From contig CM043966.1 in assembly GCA_014529385.2 (NCBI GenBank), positions 37,667,239 to 37,731,238 of the forward strand: a stretch of DNA of 64,000 nt, read 5' to 3'. The notes beneath the pieces were generated by a model that was not told the origin of the DNA, did not search any database, and saw nothing but the letters and a program-made list of their open reading frames with translations. Positions 42,705 to 53,172 of the stretch are shown one piece after another. Origin of the DNA: Adiantum capillus-veneris (lineage: Eukaryota > Streptophyta > Polypodiopsida > Polypodiales > Pteridaceae). Each line of letters opens with the position of its first letter. Position 1 is the stretch's first letter. Both the position numbers and the translations under genes were made by a program.

Positions 42705-44905
42705 AGATGAACAATCACAACAAGAGCACAGGGATGAAAAAGAAGAGGAAAAGACCGCAGAAGAGGGCGGTGTGGAACTCTTAGAAATCCATATTTAAAT
42801 TCCAACAAGCTTAAATCAACCAACCACCCCTCCTCCGGCTCAAGAATCAACGAACCAAGCGGTAAACCAAGAAACTGACAACCAAAAGCAGCAAGTGCCC
42901 GTGATTACTCCACCAGTTGAAGATACAACAAGGATGAAAGACCAAGAAGAAAAGAAGTTGTCCCCACCAGAAGGAGTTGCAAAAGAATAGCAACAGATCA
43001 AGGATGAGAAAAGGAGCAAAAAGAAAGAAGCGGGAACCTCCAGCAGGCCGCACATATCTTATAAGGAACAAATGTCCCCTCACTCTCAAGTGTTGTTAGA
43101 AGAGGGAAAGAAAATGGTGCAGTCATTCGATATTGATGAGCTGCATCTGGAGTATATCAACTTACCATTCCAATTTCAAAGGGATCTCAACAACCTCAAA
43201 GAGTTGGATTTAAAGGAAACCGAAGCGGAAGTAGCAAAGGCAATTTAGTCCAATCAACAGCTACAACACAAGATTGAAGAACTACAAAGGATGGAAATAG
43301 AGCTCCGAGTTGAACTACAAACGGAGCAAGAAAATACTGCTTATTATTACCAAAGAATCTCAGGACTTTAATGAGGCAAACACCAGTTTACAAGTAGAAC
43401 AACAACGACTAGAAGAGATCTTGAGAAAGAGTGGCACAAGAATGTCAAGCTAGGGGAGTCTTACGAGGTTGTCAAAACAACACTCACATAGCTCTTGGCA
43501 ATGCAAGACACCCCAGCCCCTGCTTCTACCTCATCAGCTCCTACCTCAACTTTACAAGAGCTCAAAGATCTAAAGGAGGCTTTGGCTCAAGAAAAATATG
43601 ACATACAAATCATGACCGTTGGGCACAAGGAAATTCAGATTCAAAAAGATAATGAGATCAAGTTGCTAAAAGAGCAATTAGCTAAAGACCAAGAGGAGTT
43701 GGCAGCCCAAAGCATAGTACATGCCCTTGCAATACAACAGAAAGATATGGCAATTAGTTCCATAAGCACTCAGCAAACAATAGCGGAAGTTCCTCTGGTG
43801 ATGGGAAAAGAGAAAATGAGCATGGACCTTCCCCCTATAGATCTGCCAAGCACGTTTATAGAGGCATTGGGGTTACATGACTTTGAAAACACAGAAGACA
43901 AGATAGATGCCAAGGAGGATATTCACAAATGGATCTTAAAAGTAGAAAACTGTCTCACAAAGGGTACATGAAATATGAACTCAAAGTACTTGAATCAGCG
44001 GCACTTCTTATGATGACCCCTGACAAAGTAGTAAAGAATCATGGGTATGAAATGATCTCTCTACCACTAATGAGACAAGAGTCCCTCCTTTGGAAGAAGA
44101 AGATGATGCCTAGTCTCGAGCCCAACCATAAAGGGGATTACATGGATGTCATTGTAACAACCGACCAAGTCCTAACAATCCTCGAGAACCAACCATTATG
44201 GAGGAAGAAGTGGTTTGAGAAGCATCCAACAGATGAAACCTACTACAAAAATGCACCACAACACCTCAAGATCAATCCGACCTTCTACCCTATCAATAGG
44301 CAGCGATCTTGGGATAATTTCTATTCTTGGCAAAGCAAAAGACTAGCATTGTTGAACTACCCAGTTCTCACAAAGCCAGCAAGAAACTTCCCTCCATCAA
44401 AAAAGTATATGGTCAACATACTAAAAGGAGTCATCAATCAAATAAAGGATGTTCCGATCTGACATGTCAAATGCTAATGAAGATTTGCAAGAAACCTCCC
44501 TACATCAAAAAAGTATATGGTCAACATACTAAAAGGAGTCATCAATCAAATGAAGGATGTTCCGATCTAACATGTCAAATGCTGGTGAAGATTTGCAAGA
44601 TGTTAATCACATGCATCACCGCATTTTGAGAAATAGAAGCAGTGGAACATCCATGGTAGGTCTTCCTCAAAGGAACGAGTGGCTTGTGCTAGAAATTGGA
44701 GATAGAGATTCCCAACAAAAACATGATCATAGGGTTTTATGCCCGAGTCATGTTTTTGCCCTCTCACTACATGCAAACATTTGGGAGGCATTCGTGATTG
44801 GTTTCTTTGAACTCGATTCATCCATCTTCAACCCCTTGACAAAAGAATCTACATGCCAGACATATAGCTTATCAAAGCACATTGAGCAACAATCCTTCTA
44901 GAGAG
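42705..44905 (+). pseudogene. Coiled-coil aORF, copy C
   Basis: Lacks the globular N-terminus of copy B. It opens with a charged, proline-rich part (TTPPPAQESTNQ...VITPPVEDTTRM), then RPHISYKEQMSPHSQVLLEE (B: SKEYMMSPRLVELKE). Coiled coil follows (43180-43370; 43495-43971, ATG at 43495, including LKDLKEALAQEKYDIQIM and NEIKLLKEQLAKDQEEL). The C-terminus has QPLWRKKWFEKHP, RLALLNYPVLTKP and IWEAFVIGFFELDSSIFNP. A 108-bp in-frame tandem duplication (44382-44489, 44490-44597) and several shifts and stops disrupt it. Confidence 0.75.
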
Positions 44906-45087
44906 CTGGCAACAAAGGTGGAGATTGAAGCACGAGAAAAAAGATATACTCTCCTCACTCGCACTATTGAGAAGCATACTCTGGACTACTGAAGAAGGCT
45001 ACATTTAGCTCAGTCTGCCCAAGCACGACAACCTGGCAGCACAATGAAGAAGACAAAGACAGTTTGCACGAGGGCATGCAAAGACTA

Positions 45088-45099
45088 GGAAGGGGGAAA
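45088..45099 (+). promoter_or_regulatory. Polypurine tract, copy C
   Basis: GGAAGGGGGAAA directly before the LTR start TGTTGGAAGTC. Confidence 0.8.
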
Positions 45100-45885
45100 T
45101 GTTGGAAGTCAAGCCAGATGGACGCCCTTCGAGTCGGCCCCTTCTTCCATGAGCCCAAAATTTTGATGTATATTCATTACATTTTTGAAAAGCCTTGTAG
45201 TTATTTGATATTGTCTTATTAGATGGGCAATCTCTGAGAAGTTGAGTTGTAAAGTCTATAATGGAGTTTGAGTACTATAAAGTCGGCAATGGCCAAGAGA
45301 GCCCTAGGTAAAATGTCTATTTTGTAAAGTGGAAAAATCACCCTTATCATTATCAAGTTTTGAGTTTGAAGTGTACGACTGAGAGTGGCCACTCTCTTGC
45401 AAATTGTAATCATCATAACTTGAGCTCTGGTAATCACATTTTGATTTTAAAACTTGCATTGTGTTCCTTGTCCATTGCACTTTCATTCAAGTATATTCAT
45501 TGTTAATTCTGAGATTATTTGTGACTACACATTAGTAGGCTAAATTTGTTGTTTTGAGTGCATTTTAATGACTATTTTTTGACATTATGACATAGGAGAG
45601 TGTTCCTAGACCCTAGGGAAACTTTTTTGGTATGTTCGATTGCAGTTTTCAGGACCTTGATCATGATGGATCGTGATTTTGGTACCTCCTCGGATTGCAA
45701 CCCAACTTGGTAGGTTAGTGTCCCAAGTGTCTTAGACCTCCTTCCAAAGTTTTGTAGCATTTGGACATTGTTCAAGTGCCAAAATAGGTTGATGAGTGAG
45801 TGCAATGACAAAGGACATAGGAAGGTTTCCAGATCCTAGAGTGATAGATTTGCATGTGTTAGAGATATTCTCATTTCATAGGTAT
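45100..45885 (+). repeat. 3' LTR of copy C, first part
   Basis: Begins TGTTGGAAGTC after the PPT. It is interrupted at 45885, and the sequence continues at 54762 (CATAGGTA + CACTTCTTGAGGTTGACACCC). TTGACACCC near 54779 matches the final 115-bp block of the copy B and D LTRs, so the LTR ran at least to about 54845. A degenerate class-2 palindrome (GATCATGATGGATCGTGAT) sits near 45660. Confidence 0.75.
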
Positions 45886-47474
45886 TGTAACATTTAATGG
45901 CCTAATAACTTATGTGTAGCGGAAATTAGCATGAACATAGTGGGCATTTCAGTAGAATAGATTACTAATGAGAATTACAAGAGTGCTTGGGTGGAGAGAG
46001 CAACAAAAAGCATAACACCTAGTTAGATAGCATCAACAATACTTTCAAAAGAGAGAGAAATTAAGCTATTGACAACAGTTGAGGACCGGATTTGCATGGA
46101 GCCGGTCCCCCCTCCAAAAGGCTTTGTATTATGGTTTCTCCCATCAAGAGAGACATTGATCAATACAATTCTTTGTGTTCCTTCAAGACTAGCTAGTGCA
46201 ATGAAGATGGAAGCTTCATGCACTAAGCAAAACACTTAACAAACACAACTTGAATTATCCCCGTTCTCAGACCCAAGACCTCACACACCTTCGAAGATGG
46301 TGAGAGCTAGCAGGGTATGAGAGTAGATTGAGAGGAAGAAGGAGTATCTTACGAGAAAGATGTACATCTCCTCACATAATCACTCATATTAGCATAGCTT
46401 AGCTTAGTAATTAGCTTGGTAGAGGAGATGAGCATGCATTGAAGCTTGGCTCTTGGTTGGATTTGCATCCACATGCCAAGAGAGTGTTGAGGTAGGCTTC
46501 TATCTCACAAGCTTGGAGTAGGTGATGAGTTCTCCATTAAAGCTTGGGAAGAGATAGTCTTCTCTTTCTTCACACATGAGATTGTGTGAGTGTGTGTGTG
46601 ATAATTCCAAGCAAAAATCAGCCCCCCCTCTCTCTTGGGCGAGCCCCCTTGCTATTTGCTCTTCCTGCAGCCTCATTGGCCCTCCCCAAGTCAAGCCAAT
46701 TACAATTAAGCAGCATAAGTGATAGCCTTCTGACATGTGTCCCCCTTTCCCCTTTTGTGAGAGCTTGAGGTAATTAAATAATTAAACTAAACTCTCATTG
46801 GACCCCTTTGCCTCTTGGCCAATAGGAATCAGGCAAGCCATGGGGTTCCTGAATGCTCATTGGACCCTTTGGGAGACTGCCCAATAGTCTTCTAGGAGAC
46901 TTAATTCTTATTGGTTTCTTTTATTAAATGTTTTTAAATTAATTAAACTAGATTTACTCTAGCTTAATTCTCATTGGTCCACTTCAAGGGTCATCCAATA
47001 GGAATTGGGCACATCTTGTGGGCATCTGGGCTAGGGAGATGACATGTGTCCCTAATTCCCTTTGTGTAAAGGGGCTTGTGTGTGTGTGTGTGTGGCTTTC
47101 TCTCTCATCCCCTAGAAGAAGGGCTCGCCCCCTCCCATGTAGGGATGTGCATTGACTTTGGAGAGCACACAAAGCATCCAATTCACCCTAAGCTTTAACC
47201 CTTTGGACACAACCTTTGAATTTTGGAACCTTAGCATTTTGGAAGTCTTAATGGGCTGAACCTTAGGGTCTTTTTAGCCCATTGTTGCACATGGCTCTTT
47301 TGCAGATGGCCCCCCCTTTGGATCCCTATTTTCCCTCCTTTGGATCCCTACTGTGGCCGGTCTGCTAGCTTAACCAATATTCTAGCTTTTTCTCCCCTGG
47401 CACTCCCCCACATTAAATGATCAGTTTAATATGAGAAAATCATTTAAGAGAATTAGGTATTGATTATTATGACA
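45886..47474 (-). repeat. 3' LTR of the chromovirus
   Basis: On the plus strand starts TGTAACATTTAATGG and ends TTATTATGACA. It contains the hairpin GGACCGG/CCGGTCC (46083-46089, 46102-46108) and GT tracts near 46586 and 47076. ORFs here are equal in both LTRs and are not genes. Confidence 0.96.
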
Positions 47475-47488
47475 TTACCTCTCTCTTG
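47475..47488 (-). promoter_or_regulatory. Polypurine tract of the chromovirus
   Basis: Minus strand AAGAGAGAGGTAA directly before the 3' LTR start TGTCATAATAATC. Confidence 0.75.
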
Positions 47489-47836
47489 AAATCATAGTCG
47501 TCCTCGACTATGGTGTAGAGAAGATAAAGCATATTCATGAGTCCTTTTCTTAGCGGGTAGAGGATCCCTATGTTACCCTACGACATCATTCCATAATGGA
47601 TGACTAGTCCATTTGGCGCTTGAGAGCCTGAGGCTGCCGCAAGCATGTCTGCACATCAGTCCTATCAGTTTTCCGTAGTAGAGTGACAAGCTCTACTTGG
47701 TGTTTGGGAGACGTCGTCTCCAGAAACTTGATCTAAGCATGCATACTACTTCATTTTTGTGCACAAATAAAAAAAAAGAGAGTCTTATAAGACAAAAACT
47801 TTGTTCATTTTTAAAAAAAACATTTTGTACATTTGC
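47489..47836 (-). other. 3' untranslated part of the chromovirus
   Basis: About 350 bp between the end of pol and the PPT. No gene seen. Confidence 0.6.
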
Positions 47837-49564
47837 TTACTCTTGGGAAGCATTGTAAGCATTGACAAGGTTTAGGTTATCCTTTAATTGTATGCCTTGC
47901 ATCCATCTAGCATCTTCAAAAGGATAATTCTTAAACTTAATAAGATATCGTCGGATAGTCTTACCGCCTCTTAGTACCTTGTCTTCATGTCGGAGAATGG
48001 ACTCGGGCTGCAGCACCTCCTCTTGGTCCTCGATCTCCGGTGGGTCTTCAATAGTTGGTTCTTGAGGTGGCTCTCCTTTGTAAAGCTTTAATAGGCTCAC
48101 ATGGAAAGCATTGTGTATGAGCCAATGATTGGGCAACTTGAGTTGATAGGCCATCTCATTGATTGGCCTAAGAATCTGAAAGGGACCATAGTACCTTTTT
48201 GCTAGTTTAGCATAGTACTTTTGGTGGCCCGTAGGATTCTTGCCCGTCATGTGCCTTAATCGAGCCTTTGGAAATTTTAACAAGACCCAATCATTTTCTT
48301 TAAAGGCTTGGGCTCTTCTGTGCTTGTCAGCAGCAGCCTTTTGCCTTTGCTGTGAGATAGAGATAGCATCCTTAATCTTTTGAAAAGATTCTTGTAGGTC
48401 TTGGCTATACTCATCTGCAGCGAAGATCTTCCCATGTACCTTAAGTAGCAAGGGACTTTTTGATCTTCCCTCAATTACCTCGAAAGGTGCTTTTCCCGTG
48501 GAAGTATGTACAGTGTTATTGTAAGCATACTCCATTAAGGGTAAGTACTTCTCCCATTGGGATCTTTGATCTACTTCTGTTACATAGGCTTTTAGTAGAT
48601 CGAGAATTGTTAGGTTAGCTATTTCACTTTGGCCATCCGTTTGTGGATGATAGGCCGAAGAGAAGTTTAGCCTTGTACCTAAATTCTCAAAGAGACCCTT
48701 CCAGAAATTACTCGTCATTCTAGGATCTCTATCCGACACTATGGACATTGGCAAGCCATGGTACTTGAAAATTTGTGAAATGAAGAGGGTTGCCATTTGA
48801 TGGGATTTGATAGTCTTTTTGACAGGTATAAAATGAGCTTGTTTACTGAACCTGTCTATTATCGTCCATATTCCCGTATTCCCATGGATAGACTTAGGCA
48901 ATCCAAAGATAAAATCCATGGATATGCTCTCCCATGGTGAATTAGGGATTGGCAAGGGTTGAAGCAATCCAAGTTGCTTCCCTCTATCAAATTTTGTCTT
49001 TTGGCATACCACACATTTGGAAACATACTCTTGTATGTTCACTTTCATGGTAGGCCAATAGAAATATGTTTCTATTCCCTTTAAGGTAGATTGAATGCCT
49101 CTATGCCCCGCATAAGGTGGAGCATGAGATTCATACATTACTTTCTCACATAGTGAGTTAGTAACGCATAGTCTATTGCCATAGAGAAGATAACCATATT
49201 GTAAAGTGAATGGTTCTTCTTTCTTCCCTAATGCCAGGGCTGAAATCACATCTCTAAAGTTGGGATCAATAGCGTACTCATCTATCATTGAAGATAGATC
49301 ATTGTGAAATGCTATGGAAACCGCATTCACTCTCGGCCGTCTTGAGAGTGCATCGGCTACTTGATTGTGCTTGCCAGCAATGTGAGCAATATGAAAATGA
49401 AATTGCAAAAGGAAATTTGCCCACCTCATTTGTTTGTCGGAGAGCTTGGTCTGCGTCATGAAGTACTTAAGACTTTGGTGATGCGTTCGCAGAATGAAAG
49501 GAGTCCCCAATAAATAGTGCTTCCATGAGTCTAAGGCATGTAGAACTGCAAGGAGTTCCTTTTC
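47837..49564 (-). CDS. pol: Chromovirus RNase H end, integrase and chromodomain
   Basis: Open for 557 codons from 49510, continuing upstream in frame to a TAA at 49565. It opens with the RNase H end (LRTHHQSLKYFM, DKQMRWANFLLQF, HNQVADALSRR). The integrase zinc finger is HAPPYAGH...CVVCQK. The D-D-E core has SMDFIFGLP, IVSDRDPRMTSNFW and HPQTDGQSEIANLT. The GPF.I-type C-terminal domain is YYGPFQILRPI. The last ~60 residues are a chromodomain (ILRHEDKVLRGGKTIRRYLIKFKNY...ARWM), which in chromoviruses steers insertion to particular chromatin. All catalytic residues appear intact. Confidence 0.95.
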   Translation of the reverse strand, partial: EKELLAVLHALDSWKHYLLGTPFILRTHHQSLKYFMTQTKLSDKQMRWANFLLQFHFHIAHIAGKHNQVADALSRRPRVNAVSIAFHNDLSSMIDEYAIDPNFRDVISALALGKKEEPFTLQYGYLLYGNRLCVTNSLCEKVMYESHAPPYAGHRGIQSTLKGIETYFYWPTMKVNIQEYVSKCVVCQKTKFDRGKQLGLLQPLPIPNSPWESISMDFIFGLPKSIHGNTGIWTIIDRFSKQAHFIPVKKTIKSHQMATLFISQIFKYHGLPMSIVSDRDPRMTSNFWKGLFENLGTRLNFSSAYHPQTDGQSEIANLTILDLLKAYVTEVDQRSQWEKYLPLMEYAYNNTVHTSTGKAPFEVIEGRSKSPLLLKVHGKIFAADEYSQDLQESFQKIKDAISISQQRQKAAADKHRRAQAFKENDWVLLKFPKARLRHMTGKNPTGHQKYYAKLAKRYYGPFQILRPINEMAYQLKLPNHWLIHNAFHVSLLKLYKGEPPQEPTIEDPPEIEDQEEVLQPESILRHEDKVLRGGKTIRRYLIKFKNYPFEDARWMQGIQLKDNLNLVNAYNASQE

Positions 49565-50290
49565 TTATATGCCTAGAGCTTGCTCAACAGGGTCGAGCCT
49601 TCGACTCTCATAGCCTATGGCGTGCCCTTCTTGGAGCAAAACAGCTCCAAGGCAATCTCCACAAGCATCACATTGGACCTCAAATGGTTTTGAGAGATCG
49701 GGTAGTGTAAGCACAGGTTGAGAGATAAGATTTTCGAAAGCATTGTTCTCCTTAGCAGACCATGTATACCTAACGCTTTTCTTTGTTAGGTCATGTAATG
49801 GTCCCGCAATTTGTGATAACTTTTCTATGAAGCGTCTATAGTATGCACACTTACCTATAAAGCTTCTTAGTTCATGAAGATTCCTTGGTTTAGGCCATCC
49901 TTTTATTACCTCTAACTTGGATGGATCCATTTGGATGCCATCTTGAGAGATAATGTGACCTAAATACTGAATCTCTTGCAAGAAAAATTCACTTTTCTTT
50001 CGATTAACATAAAGTTTATTCTCTCTTAAAACTTGAAATATTACCTGGAGATGTTGCTTGTGTTCCTCCAATGAATTAGAGTAGATGATAATATCATCAA
50101 AGAACACTCCAGTGAAGGTTCGATGAGGCCTGAACGACTTCTCCATCAAGCGGTTGAATGTGGCTGGTGCATTGGTCAGGCCAAAAGGCATGACAATGTA
50201 TTCGTAAAGACCAAATGTAGTACGAAATGCGGTCTTTACAATGTCTTGATCAACTATCCTTATTTGATGATAGCCACTTTTTAGGTCGAT
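49565..50290 (-). pseudogene. pol: Chromovirus reverse transcriptase C-terminal half and RNase H start
   Basis: Resumes the RT after a small deletion at 50281-50290: [37 protein letters not shown], then the active site FFDDIIIYS, YLGHIISQDGI and KPRNLHELRSFIGKCAYYRRFI. RNase H starts FEVQCDACGDCLGAVLLQEG. The frame ends at TAA (49565-49567), in phase with the integrase ORF, so one nonsense change separates them. The deletion at LQGS/RIDL removed the usual YFSK-type residues and shifts the frame. Confidence 0.93.
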
Positions 50291-52068
50291 CCTTGTAGCT
50301 TATCAAATAGGTCTTCTACCCGTGGAACGGGAAACCTATTCTTGATAGTGATCCTATTTAGTGCTCTATAGTCGACACACATACGATATGTGCCGTCTTT
50401 CTTTTGCACTAATAGCACAGGTGAGCAAAATGGAGATGAGCTAGGCCTAACCATGCCCTTCTCAACTAACTCATGCACTTGCCGCATAATCTCCTCTTGT
50501 TGAGCTTGAGAAACTCTATAAGGAGGTTTGTTAGGCGGTGAACTTCCTGGAAGAAGTTCAATTGCATGGTCATCATTACCTCGTTTAGGAGGTAGCTCAC
50601 AAGGGATGTCGTCAATAAAAACATCATTAAACCCCTTGAGAAAATTGGATAGCTCTAATTCCTTTTGGTTGCTTTTATTTTCTTTTGCTAAAGCATGAGG
50701 TTCATTTTTAGAATCTTTAACAAAAATCATGTACACGGAAATAGAGCTCTTTATTGACTTGTTGAAAGTTGGTGTATGTACAATGGGGATGGTGTTACCC
50801 ATTTCCTTAGCATCTATATACATGTCTTTTTCCCTAAACTTAAAGGAGATTCTCCTTTCAGGAAATTTAACATCGCCAGCAAGGCGGTCAAACCATGGTG
50901 CCCCTAGGATTACATCCTCATGCTTTAGAGGAGAGATAAATAAGTCCTCTTTGTCCACATAGCCTTGGACATGAAGCCTCAATTTCCCGATTAAGGGAGT
51001 GACTGAAGCTTCTTGCCCCTTGAAGGCACTGTCTGCGGGTAGGATATCTCCCATCTCGTAGGATTGTATGCCTAGCTTGGTGGCCAACTCTATAGATATA
51101 AAATTGTGAGTAGAACCAGGGTCAAAGAGAATAAAAGCATCATGTTCTCTTACCTTTCCCCAAGCATGGCATAGAGGAGATCCTTTGTGAGTTGTTTGGT
51201 GAGTCTCCTCCTCTTGGATTTCAACCAAGGAAGCTCTAGGAGGATCTTGGCGATTGTTCTTTTGGGGCCAAGCGCGGTACGCATGCCCTTGTTCGCCGCA
51301 CTTGAAACACCGGTTATCCTTGCGATAACGCTCAAGCTCTTCAGGAGAGAGTTTGTTCTTACCTTTGTAAACTCCCTTCTCTTTAGCTTTGTTGGAGTTG
51401 CCCTTAGGAGACTTTTGGACATTGTCCTTCCCCTTAGGCTCATTGGAACCCTTGTTTTCCGGGGGCTTATTATTTCTTTTAACCCCCGTTTGGAAATTGA
51501 TTCTAGAGGCCACCATAGTATGGTGTATTACTGCCGATATGGTACGTGGCCTTTGGGAGTTGACATACTCCGCCATTTCTTCGGTTAAGCCCGCACAAAA
51601 CTGTTGCTTTTGCTCTCCAAAATCCAACTTTTTGAAGACAGTGGCTTTGAGTTGTAACTCCCAAAACTTGTCTACATATTTGTGGATGGATTCATTGGGA
51701 GAGAGCTTTAAGCTTCGCCATTCGGTGAGTACTTTGTCTTTGGCATCGGTGGCCAAAAACTGCTTCATAATGGAAGCTCTTAAAGCCTTCCATATTCGTG
51801 GAGCTTCACCGTTGGCTCGTAGGCTAGACCACCATTGTCTGGCGGACTTTTGAAAGTGCATAGCTACATGGCGTAGCTTAGAGGACTCCATGAAGCCCTC
51901 ATCTCCAAACGCCGCATCGAATTGTTGGATAAAGGCCAAGACTTTGTCCGTAGCACCAAAGGTACCATCATAGGTAAGGAAAGAGATGCTCTTCCCTCCC
52001 TCTTTGAATTTCTTCAGCTTGGACGACCTCTTCCATGTGGCATAGGATTTCCTATGGCCTCTTCTTTT
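50281..52068 (-). CDS. gag-pol: Chromovirus Gag, protease and RT N-terminus
   Basis: One open frame (552 codons from the ATG at 51939, extending upstream to a TAA at 52069). Gag capsid: [35 protein letters not shown] and [24 protein letters not shown]. Zinc knuckle at about 51266-51307, [14 protein letters not shown], with the last Cys replaced by Trp. Protease: [18 protein letters not shown] in place of D-S-G. RT starts [23 protein letters not shown] and CVDYRALN. The Cys and Ser replacements may reduce function. The true start is probably the upstream frame at 52755. Confidence 0.93.
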   Translation of the reverse strand, partial: KRRGHRKSYATWKRSSKLKKFKEGGKSISFLTYDGTFGATDKVLAFIQQFDAAFGDEGFMESSKLRHVAMHFQKSARQWWSSLRANGEAPRIWKALRASIMKQFLATDAKDKVLTEWRSLKLSPNESIHKYVDKFWELQLKATVFKKLDFGEQKQQFCAGLTEEMAEYVNSQRPRTISAVIHHTMVASRINFQTGVKRNNKPPENKGSNEPKGKDNVQKSPKGNSNKAKEKGVYKGKNKLSPEELERYRKDNRCFKCGEQGHAYRAWPQKNNRQDPPRASLVEIQEEETHQTTHKGSPLCHAWGKVREHDAFILFDPGSTHNFISIELATKLGIQSYEMGDILPADSAFKGQEASVTPLIGKLRLHVQGYVDKEDLFISPLKHEDVILGAPWFDRLAGDVKFPERRISFKFREKDMYIDAKEMGNTIPIVHTPTFNKSIKSSISVYMIFVKDSKNEPHALAKENKSNQKELELSNFLKGFNDVFIDDIPCELPPKRGNDDHAIELLPGSSPPNKPPYRVSQAQQEEIMRQVHELVEKGMVRPSSSPFCSPVLLVQKKDGTYRMCVDYRALNRITIKNRFPVPRVEDLFDKLQGST

Positions 52069-52755
52069 TTATGGTTCAAAGGTTGCACCATCACTTTCTT
52101 CAGAAGGTGAAGAATTTGAAGAAGGTGGAGAAGAGGGTGACCTCTTTCTCGCCTTTTTCTTGTCTTGATCTTTGTCGTCTTCACCATAGCTTTCATAAGA
52201 GGAAGAGGATGAAGAAGATGGAGAAGAGGGTGTCCTCTTTCTCGCCTTTTTCTTCTCTTGCTTTTTATCATCCCTCTTTGAATTGTGGTGAGGATAGGAA
52301 TATGATGGTCTTCTCCGCTTTGGTGGTGATGGAGAGCGTTTAGCCCGCGGTCTTCGTGGAGCCATCTCTGCCGAGGTGGCGGGAGACTCGCTTCTTTCTC
52401 GTTCCTTCGGTGGAGGCTCTTGAGTTCTCCTTTGGGAAGGAGATGCATCATCAAGAAGTAAATTCTTGAGCCCTTCGTATGGATTATCTTCTTCTTCCAG
52501 AATCGGAGAGAGACCTCTTTTGGTAGTCTCACAAGAAGGCTTCCTAGGTGTTCTCTCGTCATGGTGATGAGCTTGGAGAATCCCGTGAGCACGGAGCTGC
52601 CGTTGCACTTCACTTTGGAGAGACGGATTGCCCATGGCTTGTTGAAGCCTAGAAACAAGATAGTTAACAAGCATTGAAGCATCATTAGTAGCTTGCTCAT
52701 GAGCAAAATCAAAGTTATCAACATTAATTTCACTCTCTTTACTATTGACAGCCAT
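52069..52755 (-). CDS. gag: Chromovirus Gag N-terminal extension, Ser/Arg-rich
   Basis: 228 codons, same frame as the Gag ORF and separated from it only by one TAA (52069-52071). N-terminus MAVNSKESEINVDNFDF; middle RRPRAKRSPSPPKRRRP. It then has two similar repeats, KKKARKRTPSSPSSSSS and KKKARKRSPSSPPSSNS, each followed by an acidic stretch. Such SR-like, strongly basic and serine-rich sequence could bind RNA or be phosphorylated; that is inference. It begins 418 bp inside the 5' LTR edge. Confidence 0.85.
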   Translation of the reverse strand: MAVNSKESEINVDNFDFAHEQATNDASMLVNYLVSRLQQAMGNPSLQSEVQRQLRAHGILQAHHHDERTPRKPSCETTKRGLSPILEEEDNPYEGLKNLLLDDASPSQRRTQEPPPKERERSESPATSAEMAPRRPRAKRSPSPPKRRRPSYSYPHHNSKRDDKKQEKKKARKRTPSSPSSSSSSSYESYGEDDKDQDKKKARKRSPSSPPSSNSSPSEESDGATFEP

Positions 52756-53159
52756 TCTAACAACTTTTAGGTGTAAACATTTTAGGTGTACTTTGGCACT
52801 TCAAGCCCTAGTTGCTACTCCTCTTTACCCCTTTAGAAAAAGCACTCAAGCTATTGTACCCACGGCTCGAATACCATTAATTGCAAGGAATAGAAGAGAG
52901 GGTCCTTCAACACCAAAATAGCACTGGCTCCTGTCAAGCTTCTAATAGCTCAATAGTGGTTAAGCCGTAGGCAAGCCCCGTAGGACTCCACTATTAAGAC
53001 CATAGCTCTCGATGGTGATGCCCCGTTAACTGCACAAAGGCAGGCGCACTGCAAGGCTGAAAAATCCCTATTCTACTTACTCACATGCAATTGATAATAC
53101 CAACCATTTGTAGCTAGCTTGAGGACCTCCCTTCTTGAGCAAGAAAAGAGAAGCCTTGT
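52756..53159 (-). other. Chromovirus leader
   Basis: About 0.4 kb between the PBS and the gag ATG. No ORF of note. Confidence 0.7.
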
Positions 53160-53172
53160 GCTCTGATACCAA
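53160..53172 (-). promoter_or_regulatory. Primer binding site of the chromovirus, initiator-Met tRNA
   Basis: Minus strand TTGGTATCAGAGC immediately after the 5' LTR end ATGTTACA. Confidence 0.93.

Noticed and set aside
46500-47181. ORFs repeated at 53787-54468
   Set aside because: Identical because they are inside the two LTRs of the chromovirus; no domain.
52014-52763. 249-codon ORF overlapping the Gag N-terminus in another frame
   Set aside because: An alternative reading of the Ser/Arg-rich repeat; the 52069-52755 frame is in phase with the Gag capsid and is preferred.
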